NCBI GenBank assembly: GCA_029004655.1
Contig: JAQVYP010000005.1
Location: forward strand, 1 to 23,339
Origin: Oscillospiraceae bacterium
GTDB taxonomy: Bacteria; Bacillota; Clostridia; Oscillospirales; Acutalibacteraceae
Reading direction: 5' to 3'
DNA: 23,339 nucleotides
In this document: in pieces, positions 7,675 through 15,013 of the stretch
Layout: every line of letters begins with the position of its first letter
How positions within the stretch are numbered: the first letter of the stretch is position 1
The notes under the pieces: generated by a model
What the model was told of the DNA's origin: nothing
Seen by the model: the letters and a program-made list of their open reading frames with translations, nothing else
Database searches by the model: none
Made by a program: the position numbers and the translations under genes

Positions 7675-9309
7675 TTATTTGAAAGTGCAGTTCTCGATAT
7701 TATGGAAAACGTCACTTAATATACATGATGGGCCAACCTCGAAATTTGTTGAATAAATAAAAATCCCACTTCTGTGACATATCGGAATAATAGGCATTTC
7801 AGCGTTGAATGCCAAAATTACATCCGAAATAGTTGCTTCGTTGTTATAAAAAGCTGTTAAAGCTTCTGAGGTACTGTTGTATTTTATAACATTGTTGGTG
7901 CTGCTTGCAGATGATTGCGTATTACTGCTGGTAGTACCGGTTGCATCAGATGATGTTGTTGGTATTTTGTCCGGAGCCACAACTCCATATGCAATACTGC
8001 TTCCCGGAGTGACAAGCTCTGACAAATCCATATTGTTTGGGATTTTTATTTCGCCCAAATATAGGTCGAAATTACCTGCAGTTAAAGCGGCTAAATAAGA
8101 ATCCCAGTCGACCGATTTAATGTTGATTTCAATTCCAGCTGCTGCAAGCTGCGCCTTGATTTGCTCAGCAGCGCTTACGCGGCACGAATTGTTTGAGTTG
8201 ACCAAAAGAGTAAATGAAAGACGTTTGTTGGCTGTGGTCATATAAAATCCTTGAGTATCCTTGATATTATATCCTATTTTCGCCAAATCCGCAACAGCAA
8301 CAGCAATATTTTCAACGATTCCGATTGATTGAGTATTTGCTGCCTCTTTCCAAACAGAGTTAAACGGACCCGTTGCAGCGCTGGCGTAAGTGAAATAGCA
8401 TTGATTGGCAATTTTGGTGCGGTTTAAAGCGCAAGAAAGAGCGTAACGAACCTCGGGAATTTTTAGAGTTGGGTTATTCATGTTTATGCCCATGTAGACC
8501 AAATTATTTAGGTTAACAGTGGTGTTAGAACCTGTCATTTTTGGAATCACACAATCGGACAAATCAGAAAAATAGCAACTAATGCTGCCAACCTCGATAT
8601 CATGCTGTAAAGCCTCATCGTCAGGTGTATTCAGCAGTTTAATTTGACCTATTTTTGCCACACCACCATAATAATTTGGATTTGCGATTAAAAGCTTTTG
8701 TACTAAATCAATAGTATAACGTCCCGAACCAATAGGTGGAATATCTATATTATTTTCATCTTTCAATCCATCAGTGTGCCTCTTGATGATTGGAAAATCA
8801 AGCATATTAACGAAATACGGATCGGATTTTGAAAGCATTATGGTGACGCTGGTTGAACTGGCGGCACTGTATGAAATAATGCTTGAAAGTTGGGCTCTAT
8901 ATTTTGTGGTAGATTCAATTGCCTTCTTTATAGAATAAACAATATCATCAGCTGTAACGGCAGTTCCGTCACTGAATACAGTGTTTTTTATGGTTATAGC
9001 GCAGTGTTTACCGTTGATTTCAACACTTTCAGCAAGCACATATACTGGGCTTAAATTTTCATTAAGCTTAATCAACGGGTCATATAAAAGCTGAGAAAGC
9101 TGTTGATTGACCTTGGTTGTTGTGCTGTATGGATTGTACACATCGCTTGAGCAATATGGCAGTGTTAAAACTCCGGCTGTTGCCACCTCACTTGATACGC
9201 TGCTTGGCTCAGGTTCACTGGAAGTATTACCGCTTGTGTTCCTTGAGCACGCAGACATTATGACCATTGTTAAACAGAGCAAAAAAGAGATAAACGAAAT
9301 GTGTTTCAT
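7675..9309 (-). CDS. Peptide/nickel-type ABC transporter substrate-binding lipoprotein (SBP_bac_5), orphan
   Basis: A 544-residue extracellular lipoprotein of the oligopeptide-binding family. The signal peptide is followed by the lipobox-like MSAC within the first 21 residues. The family body is clear: LPYCSSDVYNPYSTTTKVN, PLIKLNENLSPVYVLAESVE, FSDGTAVTADDIVYSIKKA and RYALSCALNRTKIA. ATG 9309 is chosen over one at 9330 because the ribosome site GGAGG (minus strand, 9320-9316) sits 6 bp upstream and the signal peptide then starts correctly. Residues 451-473 are a Ser/Thr/Asn-rich linker-like insert. No permease or ATPase gene of the peptide type is nearby, so it either uses a distant transporter or acts as a sensor or chaperone. 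It sits between ymdB and asp23, an unusual place. Confidence 0.88.
   Translation of the reverse strand: MKHISFISFLLCLTMVIMSACSRNTSGNTSSEPEPSSVSSEVATAGVLTLPYCSSDVYNPYSTTTKVNQQLSQLLYDPLIKLNENLSPVYVLAESVEINGKHCAITIKNTVFSDGTAVTADDIVYSIKKAIESTTKYRAQLSSIISYSAASSTSVTIMLSKSDPYFVNMLDFPIIKRHTDGLKDENNIDIPPIGSGRYTIDLVQKLLIANPNYYGGVAKIGQIKLLNTPDDEALQHDIEVGSISCYFSDLSDCVIPKMTGSNTTVNLNNLVYMGINMNNPTLKIPEVRYALSCALNRTKIANQCYFTYASAATGPFNSVWKEAANTQSIGIVENIAVAVADLAKIGYNIKDTQGFYMTTANKRLSFTLLVNSNNSCRVSAAEQIKAQLAAAGIEINIKSVDWDSYLAALTAGNFDLYLGEIKIPNNMDLSELVTPGSSIAYGVVAPDKIPTTSSDATGTTSSNTQSSASSTNNVIKYNSTSEALTAFYNNEATISDVILAFNAEMPIIPICHRSGIFIYSTNFEVGPSCILSDVFHNIENCTFK
7891..7959 (-). other. Ser/Thr-rich low-complexity insert within the orphan binding protein
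   Basis: Codons for residues 451-473 read almost only S, T, N, A, Q and G (TTSSDATGTTSSNTQSSASS then TNN). Structured family sequence continues on both sides. It resembles a flexible surface loop or linker placed late in the second half of the binding fold. Confidence 0.7.
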
Positions 9310-9315
9310 TTCGGG

Positions 9316-9320
9316 CCTCC
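9316..9320 (-). promoter_or_regulatory. Ribosome binding site that decides the orphan binding-protein start
   Basis: GGAGG on the minus strand lies 6 bp before ATG 9309 and downstream of the alternative ATG at 9330, so the later start with the clean signal peptide is favoured. Confidence 0.75.
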
Positions 9321-9333
9321 ATTGATACATAAT

Positions 9334-10107
9334 TTATATATTTATTTGACAAACACTGATTGTTTTACCGGTTTTATGATCTACTTCAAAAACACATCCG
9401 TTTAGTGAACATTTGCTGTCGGCATTTTTAAATCTAACCGGTAGTTTGTCTTTTAATTTTGAGATTGCAAGTTCGGGAGAAACGCCCAATACCGATTGAA
9501 TAGGGCCTGTCATTCCGAGGTCTGTAATATATCCTGTTCCACCCGGCAAAATTTGCGCATCTGCTGTCGGAACGTGTGTATGTGTTCCGAAAAGTGCAGA
9601 TATTTTTCCGTCAAGATAGAAACCGAGTGCACGTTTTTCTGAAGTTGCCTCTGCATGGAAATCAATAATAATAACTTTGGCACCGTGTGATTTTGCTTCC
9701 TCTATAAGTGCATCAGCAGTATTAAAAGGGCAAGCAAGGGGTTCTAAATAAACAACGCCTAAAATATTTATTACCGCAACAGTTGTATATCCTAAATCAA
9801 CATATCCAAGTCCACGGCCGTTTGCAGATGGAGGATAGTTTGCAGGGCGAATGACGAATTCATTTTCATCAAGCATCGAATATATCTCGCGACGGCGAAA
9901 GATATGATTCCCACTTGTAATTATATCAACTCCGCTTGAAAAAATATGTTCAGCAGAGGTTGGCAAAAGTCCGTTACCTTCAGAAGCATTTTCTCCATTG
10001 GCTATAACTAAGTCAATATGATTCTGATTTTTAAAATTAGGTAGCACGCTTCGCAAATGTTCACAACCAATGTGCCCGCAAATATCGCCGATGCACAAAA
10101 TATTCAT
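9334..10107 (-). CDS. ymdB: YmdB family metallophosphoesterase (cyclic nucleotide phosphodiesterase)
   Basis: A dinuclear metallophosphoesterase of the TIGR00282/YmdB family, 257 residues, near the usual size. In Bacillus this enzyme hydrolyses 2',3'-cyclic nucleotides and influences biofilm and multicellular behaviour. The metal-site residues are in place: Asp8 (CIGDICG), Glu39-Asn40 (ANGENAS), Asn67-His68 (TSGNHIF), the FHAEATSEK His near 150 and the two His of FGTHTHVPTAD near 175-177. GMTGPIQSVLG near the C-terminus is also typical. The start is supported by AGAGGAAG just upstream. It is the first gene of the minus-strand group, with its own promoter at 10141-10169. Confidence 0.93.
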   Translation of the reverse strand: MNILCIGDICGHIGCEHLRSVLPNFKNQNHIDLVIANGENASEGNGLLPTSAEHIFSSGVDIITSGNHIFRRREIYSMLDENEFVIRPANYPPSANGRGLGYVDLGYTTVAVINILGVVYLEPLACPFNTADALIEEAKSHGAKVIIIDFHAEATSEKRALGFYLDGKISALFGTHTHVPTADAQILPGGTGYITDLGMTGPIQSVLGVSPELAISKLKDKLPVRFKNADSKCSLNGCVFEVDHKTGKTISVCQINI

Positions 10108-10120
10108 AGCACACTTCCTC

Positions 10121-10169
10121 TATCATATTAAATCATCAATATGATACTACAAATCTTACAATTTATCAA
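10121..10169 (-). promoter_or_regulatory. Promoter and inverted repeat for the ymdB operon
   Basis: On the minus strand TTGATA (10169-10164) and TATCAT (10146-10141) are separated by exactly 17 bp, each 5/6 to the SigA consensus. A perfect 9-bp inverted repeat, TATCATATT (10121-10129) and AATATGATA (10138-10146), overlaps the -10 and the start region, so repressor control is possible. Confidence 0.7.
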
Positions 10170-10214
10170 ACATTTATTTGTTAAATTAACAGATAAATAA
10201 CATTTAACACAAAT

Positions 10215-10248
10215 TGTCTCTGTCTAAATCAACAAACAGGGACATTTT
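10215..10248 (+). terminator. Terminator-like hairpin between divergent promoters
   Basis: TGTCTCTGT (10215-10223) pairs with ACAGGGACA (10236-10244) with one G-T wobble and is followed by TTTT. No plus-strand gene ends before it, so it may insulate murI from stray transcription or be a relic. Confidence 0.4.
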
Positions 10249-10250
10249 GC

Positions 10251-10279
10251 TTGAATAGATTTTTTATTTGTGTTATTAT
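10251..10279 (+). promoter_or_regulatory. Promoter for the murI operon
   Basis: TTGAAT (10251-10256) and TATTAT (10274-10279) are separated by 17 bp. Transcription would begin near 10286, 30 bp before the murI start, with ribosome site AAGGGGAG at 10304-10311. Confidence 0.7.
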
Positions 10280-10317
10280 GAAATGAACTTTTATTATGTG
10301 TTTAAGGGGAGCTATTA

Positions 10318-11139
10318 ATGCCGGATTGTAGATCGATAGGTGTTTTCGATTCTGGTTTAGGTGGATTATCCGTTGTAAAAGAATTGATATGCGCCTTGCC
10401 GGGTGAAGATATAATATATTTTGGTGACACAGGTCGGGTACCTTATGGTACTCGAAGTTTCGAAACAATTGAAAAATATGCGCGCCAGGATGAAGCATTT
10501 TTGTTAAGCCAAAATGTCAAATTGATTATTGCCGCGTGCGGAACAGTTAGTGCGGTGGCGCCACACACAGGAAGAGAACTGCCGGTGCCGTTTATTGAGG
10601 TTGTTAATCCCGCGGCGGCTGCCGCTGTCAAAGCAACAAAAAGCGGAAGAATAGGCGTCATTGGAACGACGGCAACAATAAAAAGCGGTTCATACACTAA
10701 ATGTATGAAATCGTTAAATTCACAAATCGAGGTAATAGCAAATGATTGCCCGATATTTGTGCCTCTTGTTGAAGCCGGTTGGATTGAAAGAGATAATTGC
10801 GTTACAATCGAAACGGCAAAGAGATATTTAAAACCGATGATTGACGGAAATGTTGACACTCTGATTTTGGGCTGTACACATTATCCTGTGCTAAAGGATA
10901 TTATTGCCGATATTATGGGGGATAATGTGGTTCTTATTAATACTGGCGAACAAGCGGCAATTACTGCAGCTCAATATTTATTTGACCATGATATGCTTGG
11001 AAATAAAAGCGACGTCGGGCAGAAGCACTTTTTTGTAAGTGACAGAACTGATTCATTTTCGCATACTGCTTCGATTCTATTGGGATCTGATATTACAGGC
11101 AGTGTTGAGCGTGTGGATATAGATCGCATCGGAGGATGA
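10318..11139 (+). CDS. murI: Glutamate racemase
   Basis: MurI makes D-glutamate for peptidoglycan. The 273-residue product has the family signatures DSGLGGLSV (11-19), YFGDTGRVPYG (34-44), VEAGW (151-155) and GCTHYP (185-190, with Cys186 and His188). The first catalytic cysteine is Cys74, but its motif reads ACGTVSA instead of the textbook ACNTASA, with Gly and Val replacing Asn and Ala. I believe this variant recurs in Clostridia. The start ATG has AAGGGGAG upstream. The DUF1934 gene begins 4 bp after the stop, with its ribosome site inside murI, indicating tight coupling with that gene and argS. Confidence 0.95.
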   Translation: MPDCRSIGVFDSGLGGLSVVKELICALPGEDIIYFGDTGRVPYGTRSFETIEKYARQDEAFLLSQNVKLIIAACGTVSAVAPHTGRELPVPFIEVVNPAAAAAVKATKSGRIGVIGTTATIKSGSYTKCMKSLNSQIEVIANDCPIFVPLVEAGWIERDNCVTIETAKRYLKPMIDGNVDTLILGCTHYPVLKDIIADIMGDNVVLINTGEQAAITAAQYLFDHDMLGNKSDVGQKHFFVSDRTDSFSHTASILLGSDITGSVERVDIDRIGG

Positions 11140-11142
11140 ATT

Positions 11143-11565
11143 ATGAAAGATGTTGTAATTAGCGTCAAGGGAATACAACAGGTAAATGGCCAAGATGATG
11201 TTGTTGAAATGAAAACTGTTGGCCAAATGGATAAAATAAACGGGAAAATATATTTAAGATATGATGATAGTGTGATGCTTGGAGTGGAAGGCATTAAAAC
11301 GACCGTGAAGGTTCAAGGGAACGATATGGTCGTTTTACAACGTAGCGGCAGATTGCAAAGTCGTCTTATGATTGAAAGAGGTCAGAGACATTTGTGTCAT
11401 TACGGAACAGAACATGGTGATATAACCATTGGTGTTTTTGGTCAATCAATAATTAATGATCTGAACGAATTCGGCGGAGAACTCTCGATGAGCTATACCA
11501 TTGATATTAATTCGAGCATGGTTAGTCGTAATGAGGTAAAAATTACTGTTAAAGAGGTAGGATAA
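11143..11565 (+). CDS. DUF1934 domain-containing protein (YwiB-like)
   Basis: A 140-residue beta-rich protein of the DUF1934 (calycin-like beta-barrel) family of unknown function. Markers are the opening VVISVKGIQQVNG, the strand GKIYLRYDDSVMLG, and RHLCHYGTEHGDITIGVFG followed by GGELSMSYTIDIN. There is no signal peptide or membrane segment. The gene is wedged between murI (3 bp gap) and argS (1 bp gap). Pairing with argS is seen in other Firmicutes, which supports the family call but gives no function. The ribosome site GGAGG lies at 11130-11134. Confidence 0.88.
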   Translation: MKDVVISVKGIQQVNGQDDVVEMKTVGQMDKINGKIYLRYDDSVMLGVEGIKTTVKVQGNDMVVLQRSGRLQSRLMIERGQRHLCHYGTEHGDITIGVFGQSIINDLNEFGGELSMSYTIDINSSMVSRNEVKITVKEVG

Positions 11566-11566
11566 G

Positions 11567-13255
11567 ATGTCAACACTAGTTTCTGAAACAACGGTAAAAA
11601 TTAAACAAATTATTATAAATGCCGCCACAAAGGCAATGAATGACGGAAGCTTGCCACAAGCAGAACTGCCAGATTTCTCTGTGGAAACTCCGGCAGACCA
11701 TTCACATGGCGATTATGCCGTAAATGCAGCCATGGTGTGGGCAAGAAGCTTCAGAAGCGCGCCTGCGAAGATTGCAAAGATTATATTGGATAATGCGGAT
11801 TTTGAAGGCTCGTTAATAAAAAGTGCAGAAATGGCCGGCCCGGGATTTATTAATATGTTTTTAGCGGATGAATATTTCGCTGATATTCTGCTTGATATTG
11901 AGCAAAAGGGCGAAGCATATGGAAGATCAAATTTGGGTCAGGGCAAAAAGGTGATGGTAGAATTTGTTTCTGCCAACCCTACAGGTCCGATGCATATCGG
12001 AAATGCCCGTGGCGGCGCTTTGGGTGATTGTCTGGCGGCTGTTTTGGATATGGCGGGATATGACGTTACAAGAGAGTTTTATATTAATGATGCGGGCAAC
12101 CAGATTCAAAAATTTGCATCATCTTTGGAAGCTAGGTATTTGCAAATTTTCAAACCCGAAACCGAGTTTCCGGAAGATGGATATCACGGTGCCGACATAG
12201 GCGTTCGTGCAAAAGAATTTGCCGATATTAACGGAGACAGCTATGTACTTGCCGATGCAGAAGCTCGTAGAAATGCACTTGTCGATTTTGCGCTTCCTCT
12301 TAATATAGAAGGACTCCGTCAAGATCTTGCAACATATCGTATTAATTATGATGTCTGGTTTCGCGAGTCCTCACTTTATGAAAGCGGTGCGCTTGATAAG
12401 GTGTTAACCAAAATGAAATCCGATGGACTGACATATGAAAATGACGGGGCTATTTGGTATAAGGCTACCGAGCATGGCGGAGAAAAAGACGAAGTGCTGG
12501 TGAGAGCAAACGGCAACCCAACTTATTTCGCCGCTGATATTGCATACCATTATAATAAGTTTGTAATTCGTGGATTTGATACAGTTATTAATGTTTGGGG
12601 CGCTGACCATCATGGACACGTTGCCAGACTTAAAGGCGCTATGGATGCTATTGGGCTTGATGGAAACCGACTTGATATAGTTCTTATGCAGCTTGTAAGA
12701 TTGATGCAAAACGGAGAGATGGTTAAAGTATCAAAGCGCACCGGAAAGTCAATAACCCTTAAAACACTACTTGAAGAAGTTCCTTTGGACGCAGCCAGAT
12801 TCATTTTCAATTCCAAAGAGCCAAATACTCATCTTGAATTTGACCTTGACTTGGCTGCACAACAATCAAGCCAAAATCCTGTTTATTATGTTCAGTATGC
12901 TTATGCCCGTATAAACAGTATAATCAAGAATTTAAATGGTGAAGGTATCAAAAAGCGCAGTTGCACAAGAGAGGAACTGGCTAGCCTTACCGCGCCTGAG
13001 GAAAGAGAGCTTATCAGGCAACTGTCATCTCTGACCGGTGAGATAGTTGCAGCGGCAAAATCCTATGATTCAGCGCGCATCACACGCTATGTTTTCGACT
13101 TGGCAACACTTTTTCATAAATTTTATAATGCTTGCAGAGTAAAGGTAGAGGACGAAAAATTGATGCAGGCAAGACTAAATCTTTGCAGTGACACATCAAC
13201 TGTTATTAAAAATGTATTAACAATGTTAAAAATATCGGCTCCCGAGAGTATGTAA
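11567..13255 (+). CDS. argS: Arginyl-tRNA synthetase
   Basis: Class I aminoacyl-tRNA synthetase that charges tRNA-Arg. The 562-residue length is normal. Present are the N-terminal Arg-tRNA-synthetase domain (about 1-90, with DHSHGDYAVNAAM), the ATP-binding HIGH motif as HIGN in ANPTGPMHIGNARGG (143-146), and the KMSKS counterpart VKVSKRTGKSITL. The C-terminal DALR anticodon-binding domain starts with PVYYVQYAYARINSI. The start ATG is 1 bp after the DUF1934 stop, with AGAGGTAGG as ribosome site. No terminator follows, so the glycosyltransferase gene 36 bp downstream is probably in the same transcript. Confidence 0.97.
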   Translation: MSTLVSETTVKIKQIIINAATKAMNDGSLPQAELPDFSVETPADHSHGDYAVNAAMVWARSFRSAPAKIAKIILDNADFEGSLIKSAEMAGPGFINMFLADEYFADILLDIEQKGEAYGRSNLGQGKKVMVEFVSANPTGPMHIGNARGGALGDCLAAVLDMAGYDVTREFYINDAGNQIQKFASSLEARYLQIFKPETEFPEDGYHGADIGVRAKEFADINGDSYVLADAEARRNALVDFALPLNIEGLRQDLATYRINYDVWFRESSLYESGALDKVLTKMKSDGLTYENDGAIWYKATEHGGEKDEVLVRANGNPTYFAADIAYHYNKFVIRGFDTVINVWGADHHGHVARLKGAMDAIGLDGNRLDIVLMQLVRLMQNGEMVKVSKRTGKSITLKTLLEEVPLDAARFIFNSKEPNTHLEFDLDLAAQQSSQNPVYYVQYAYARINSIIKNLNGEGIKKRSCTREELASLTAPEERELIRQLSSLTGEIVAAAKSYDSARITRYVFDLATLFHKFYNACRVKVEDEKLMQARLNLCSDTSTVIKNVLTMLKISAPESM

Positions 13256-13291
13256 AATACTCCGAATAAATAGCTAAGGATTAGATTTATA

Positions 13292-14092
13292 ATGAGTTAT
13301 ACATCTGCTGACCATACATTTGTTGTGTGTGCTTATAAAGAAAGCAGTTATTTGGATGAATGCTTAAGATCGCTTGAAGCTCAAACAGTTAAAAGCAATA
13401 TCATCATTTCCACCTCTACGCCAAGCGAATATATTGATAGGATTGCAGAGCAGCATGGAGTATCTGTATATGTAAACGGCGGTGATAAGGGGTTGGGGTT
13501 GGACTGGAATTTTGGATACAGTTGTGCCAAGACACCGATCATTACCCTCGCGCATCAGGATGATGTTTATGAAAAAGAGTATTGCAAAAAAGCACTACTA
13601 TACATTAATAAATCCAAGCACCCGTTAATATTTTTTACCGACTATTCGGAAATAAGAAACGGAAACATTGTTCATGACAATAAACTTTTGAAGATTAAAA
13701 GATTTTTACTTATGCCGATGAGAGTAAGAGCTTTTCAAAAATCCCGCTGGATTCGCCGACGTGTCCTGTCTATGGGTTGCCCGATTTGCTGCCCATCGGT
13801 TACATTCTTTGCACCAAATTTACCAAAAGTTATTTTTGATAAAAAATATTTAAGCAATGCTGATTGGCAAGCGTGGGAAAAGTTTTCGAAATTAAAGGGG
13901 GACTTTTTGTATTGCTTCAGTAAGCCGTTGATGTATCATCGGGTTCATGAAGAGTCTACTACAAGTGATATTATCGGAAACAATCAGCGGACCCAGGAAG
14001 ATTTCGCAATGTACTGCAAGTTTTGGCCAAGGTTTATTGCAAAAATGCTAATCAAACCTTATTCCAAAAGTCAGGAAAGTAATAAGCTTTAA
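13292..14092 (+). CDS. Family 2 (GT-A fold) glycosyltransferase
   Basis: A 266-residue cytoplasmic enzyme that probably transfers a sugar from a nucleotide donor in surface polysaccharide or glycolipid synthesis. The N-terminus has the GT2 pattern HTFVVCAYKESSYLDECLRS with QTV, followed by SVYVNGGDKGLG. The donor/metal motif is HQDD (88-91) in TLAHQDDVYEKEY. The C-terminal half includes SNADWQAWEKFSK and MYHRVHEEST, which resemble small GT2 enzymes. No transmembrane segment is evident. The ribosome site TAAGGA (13275-13280) is 11 bp upstream, so translation may be weak. It is an isolated glycosyltransferase after argS, with no pathway neighbours to show its acceptor. A strong terminator follows. 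Confidence 0.82.
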   Translation: MSYTSADHTFVVCAYKESSYLDECLRSLEAQTVKSNIIISTSTPSEYIDRIAEQHGVSVYVNGGDKGLGLDWNFGYSCAKTPIITLAHQDDVYEKEYCKKALLYINKSKHPLIFFTDYSEIRNGNIVHDNKLLKIKRFLLMPMRVRAFQKSRWIRRRVLSMGCPICCPSVTFFAPNLPKVIFDKKYLSNADWQAWEKFSKLKGDFLYCFSKPLMYHRVHEESTTSDIIGNNQRTQEDFAMYCKFWPRFIAKMLIKPYSKSQESNKL

Positions 14093-14095
14093 ATC

Positions 14096-14140
14096 AAATG
14101 CCACACTTGCAGGTATTGCAAATGTGGCATTTTAATTTTT
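14096..14140 (+). terminator. Intrinsic terminator after the glycosyltransferase gene
   Basis: AAATGCCACACTTGC (14096-14110) pairs with GCAAATGTGGCATTT (14118-14132) with one mismatch, followed by a T-rich run through 14140. It closes the murI-to-glycosyltransferase transcript. Confidence 0.85.
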
Positions 14141-14148
14141 TGGGTATT

Positions 14149-14305
14149 ATACTAATTCCAAATAAAAATCAACCAATCTTCGCGGCCTTTTGTTTGCGAG
14201 ACTGCGTTGTCGTTCTCGGCGGGCGATAGCCCGCCTTCGTCCTCCGCCTTGTCTCACAAACAAAATCCTCGCAAATCTTGGTTACTTTTTAATTGGAATT
14301 AGTAT
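14149..14305. repeat. Dispersed palindromic intergenic repeat, copy 2 (MITE-like)
   Basis: A 157-bp element with perfect 13-bp inverted termini, ATACTAATTCCAA (14149-14161) and TTGGAATTAGTAT (14293-14305). TTTTGTTTGCGAGAC pairs with GTCTCACAAACAAAA (one mismatch), and the tip is GGCGGGC-GATA-GCCCGCC. The tip region GCGTTGTCGT, CGGCGGGCG and GTCCTCCGCCTTG, and the segment ATCCTCGCAAATCT, are shared with copy 1. The arms differ from copy 1 yet remain self-complementary. It lies between a terminator and the hydrogenase promoter. Confidence 0.85.
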
Positions 14306-14414
14306 TAGTATAATATGAAAAAATTTTTTATGCAATAATTGATAAACGTTTAACAATAAATCGAATATTCTACTAAAATATGCAAAAAAACAGCTAATAA
14401 AATGGTAAAACATG

Positions 14415-14443
14415 TAGACTTTAAGTGATTCATCTGTTATAAT
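14415..14443 (+). promoter_or_regulatory. Promoter of the hydrogenase operon
   Basis: TAGACT (14415-14420) and a perfect TATAAT (14438-14443) are 17 bp apart. The transcript would have a 5' leader of about 65 bp containing a small imperfect hairpin (14455-14478, CCTA/TAGG core). The -10 lies inside a Rex-like palindrome. Confidence 0.8.
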
Positions 14444-14451
14444 TTTAACAG
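14434..14451 (+). promoter_or_regulatory. Candidate Rex operator over the hydrogenase -10
   Basis: An 18-bp site reads CTGTTATAATTTTAACAG, with perfect 6-bp arms. Against the clostridial Rex consensus TTGTTAA-N4-TTAACAA (recalled, not searched) it matches 11 of 14 fixed positions. Rex represses when NADH is low and releases when NADH is high, which fits an operon that re-oxidises NADH by making H2. No rex gene is in the window. Confidence 0.6.
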
Positions 14452-14500
14452 TTGTGCTCCTAGATATTTTTAGGTGCATAAAATATCGACCCTATTTTTT

Positions 14501-14506
14501 AGGAGG
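14501..14506 (+). promoter_or_regulatory. Ribosome binding site that decides the NuoE-like start
   Basis: A full AGGAGG sits 9 bp before ATG 14516. It rules out the in-frame GTG at 14474, which lies upstream of this site and would add 14 residues unrelated to the family. Confidence 0.85.
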
Positions 14507-14515
14507 AAAACGCTA

Positions 14516-15013
14516 ATGAAAAAACGCATAAGCAATTTGCCGTTTACTGGCACTCCTGAACAGGAGGCTAAGCTGAAAGCAGTTATTGCTGAGAACAAAG
14601 GTCAAAAAAGTATGTTGTTGTCGGTTATGCAAGAAGCTCAGGGAATTTATGGATATCTCCCGTTAGAAGTTCAGACTATGGTTGCGGAAGGCATGGATGT
14701 TCCGGTTGAAGAAGTCTACGGAATTGCAACGTTCTATGCACAGTTCGCGCTAACACCAAAGGGGAAATACAAAATTTCTGTTTGCCTTGGTACTGCTTGC
14801 TATGTTAAGGGCTCTCAGTCACTGTTAGACAAAATCACTGAAATTATTGGCATTGGTCCTGACGAATGTACAGCGGATGGAAAGTACTCTCTTGAAGCAT
14901 GTCGTTGTATCGGCGCATGCGGTTTGGCTCCGGTTCTTACAGTTAATGAAGATGTTTACGGTCGCCTTACAAATAAGGATGTTGCCGGAATATTGAAGAA
15001 GTACATAGACTAA
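14516..15013 (+). CDS. hydC: NADH-linked [FeFe] hydrogenase subunit, NuoE-like [2Fe-2S] protein (HydC type)
   Basis: The small electron-transfer subunit of a multi-subunit NAD-dependent [FeFe] hydrogenase, homologous to the 24-kDa subunit of complex I. The 165-residue product has the helical N-terminal part (MLLSVMQEAQGIYGYLP) and the thioredoxin-like cluster domain. The four [2Fe-2S] ligands are in place: Cys90 and Cys95 (SVCLGTACYVKG), Cys131 and Cys135 (CRCIGACGLAP). Its partner is the NuoF-like subunit encoded three genes on. Start ATG 14516 is fixed by AGGAGG 14501-14506. It is first in a five-gene operon, and its stop overlaps the next start as TAATG. Confidence 0.93.
   Translation: MKKRISNLPFTGTPEQEAKLKAVIAENKGQKSMLLSVMQEAQGIYGYLPLEVQTMVAEGMDVPVEEVYGIATFYAQFALTPKGKYKISVCLGTACYVKGSQSLLDKITEIIGIGPDECTADGKYSLEACRCIGACGLAPVLTVNEDVYGRLTNKDVAGILKKYID

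Noticed and set aside
10443..10859. 138-codon open frame antisense to murI
   Set aside because: Complementary to conserved racemase sequence, with no promoter or ribosome site; a shadow.
14474..14515. N-terminal extension of the NuoE-like subunit from a GTG
   Set aside because: The strong AGGAGG (14501-14506) lies inside it, the extra residues are unlike the family, and ATG 14516 is correctly spaced.
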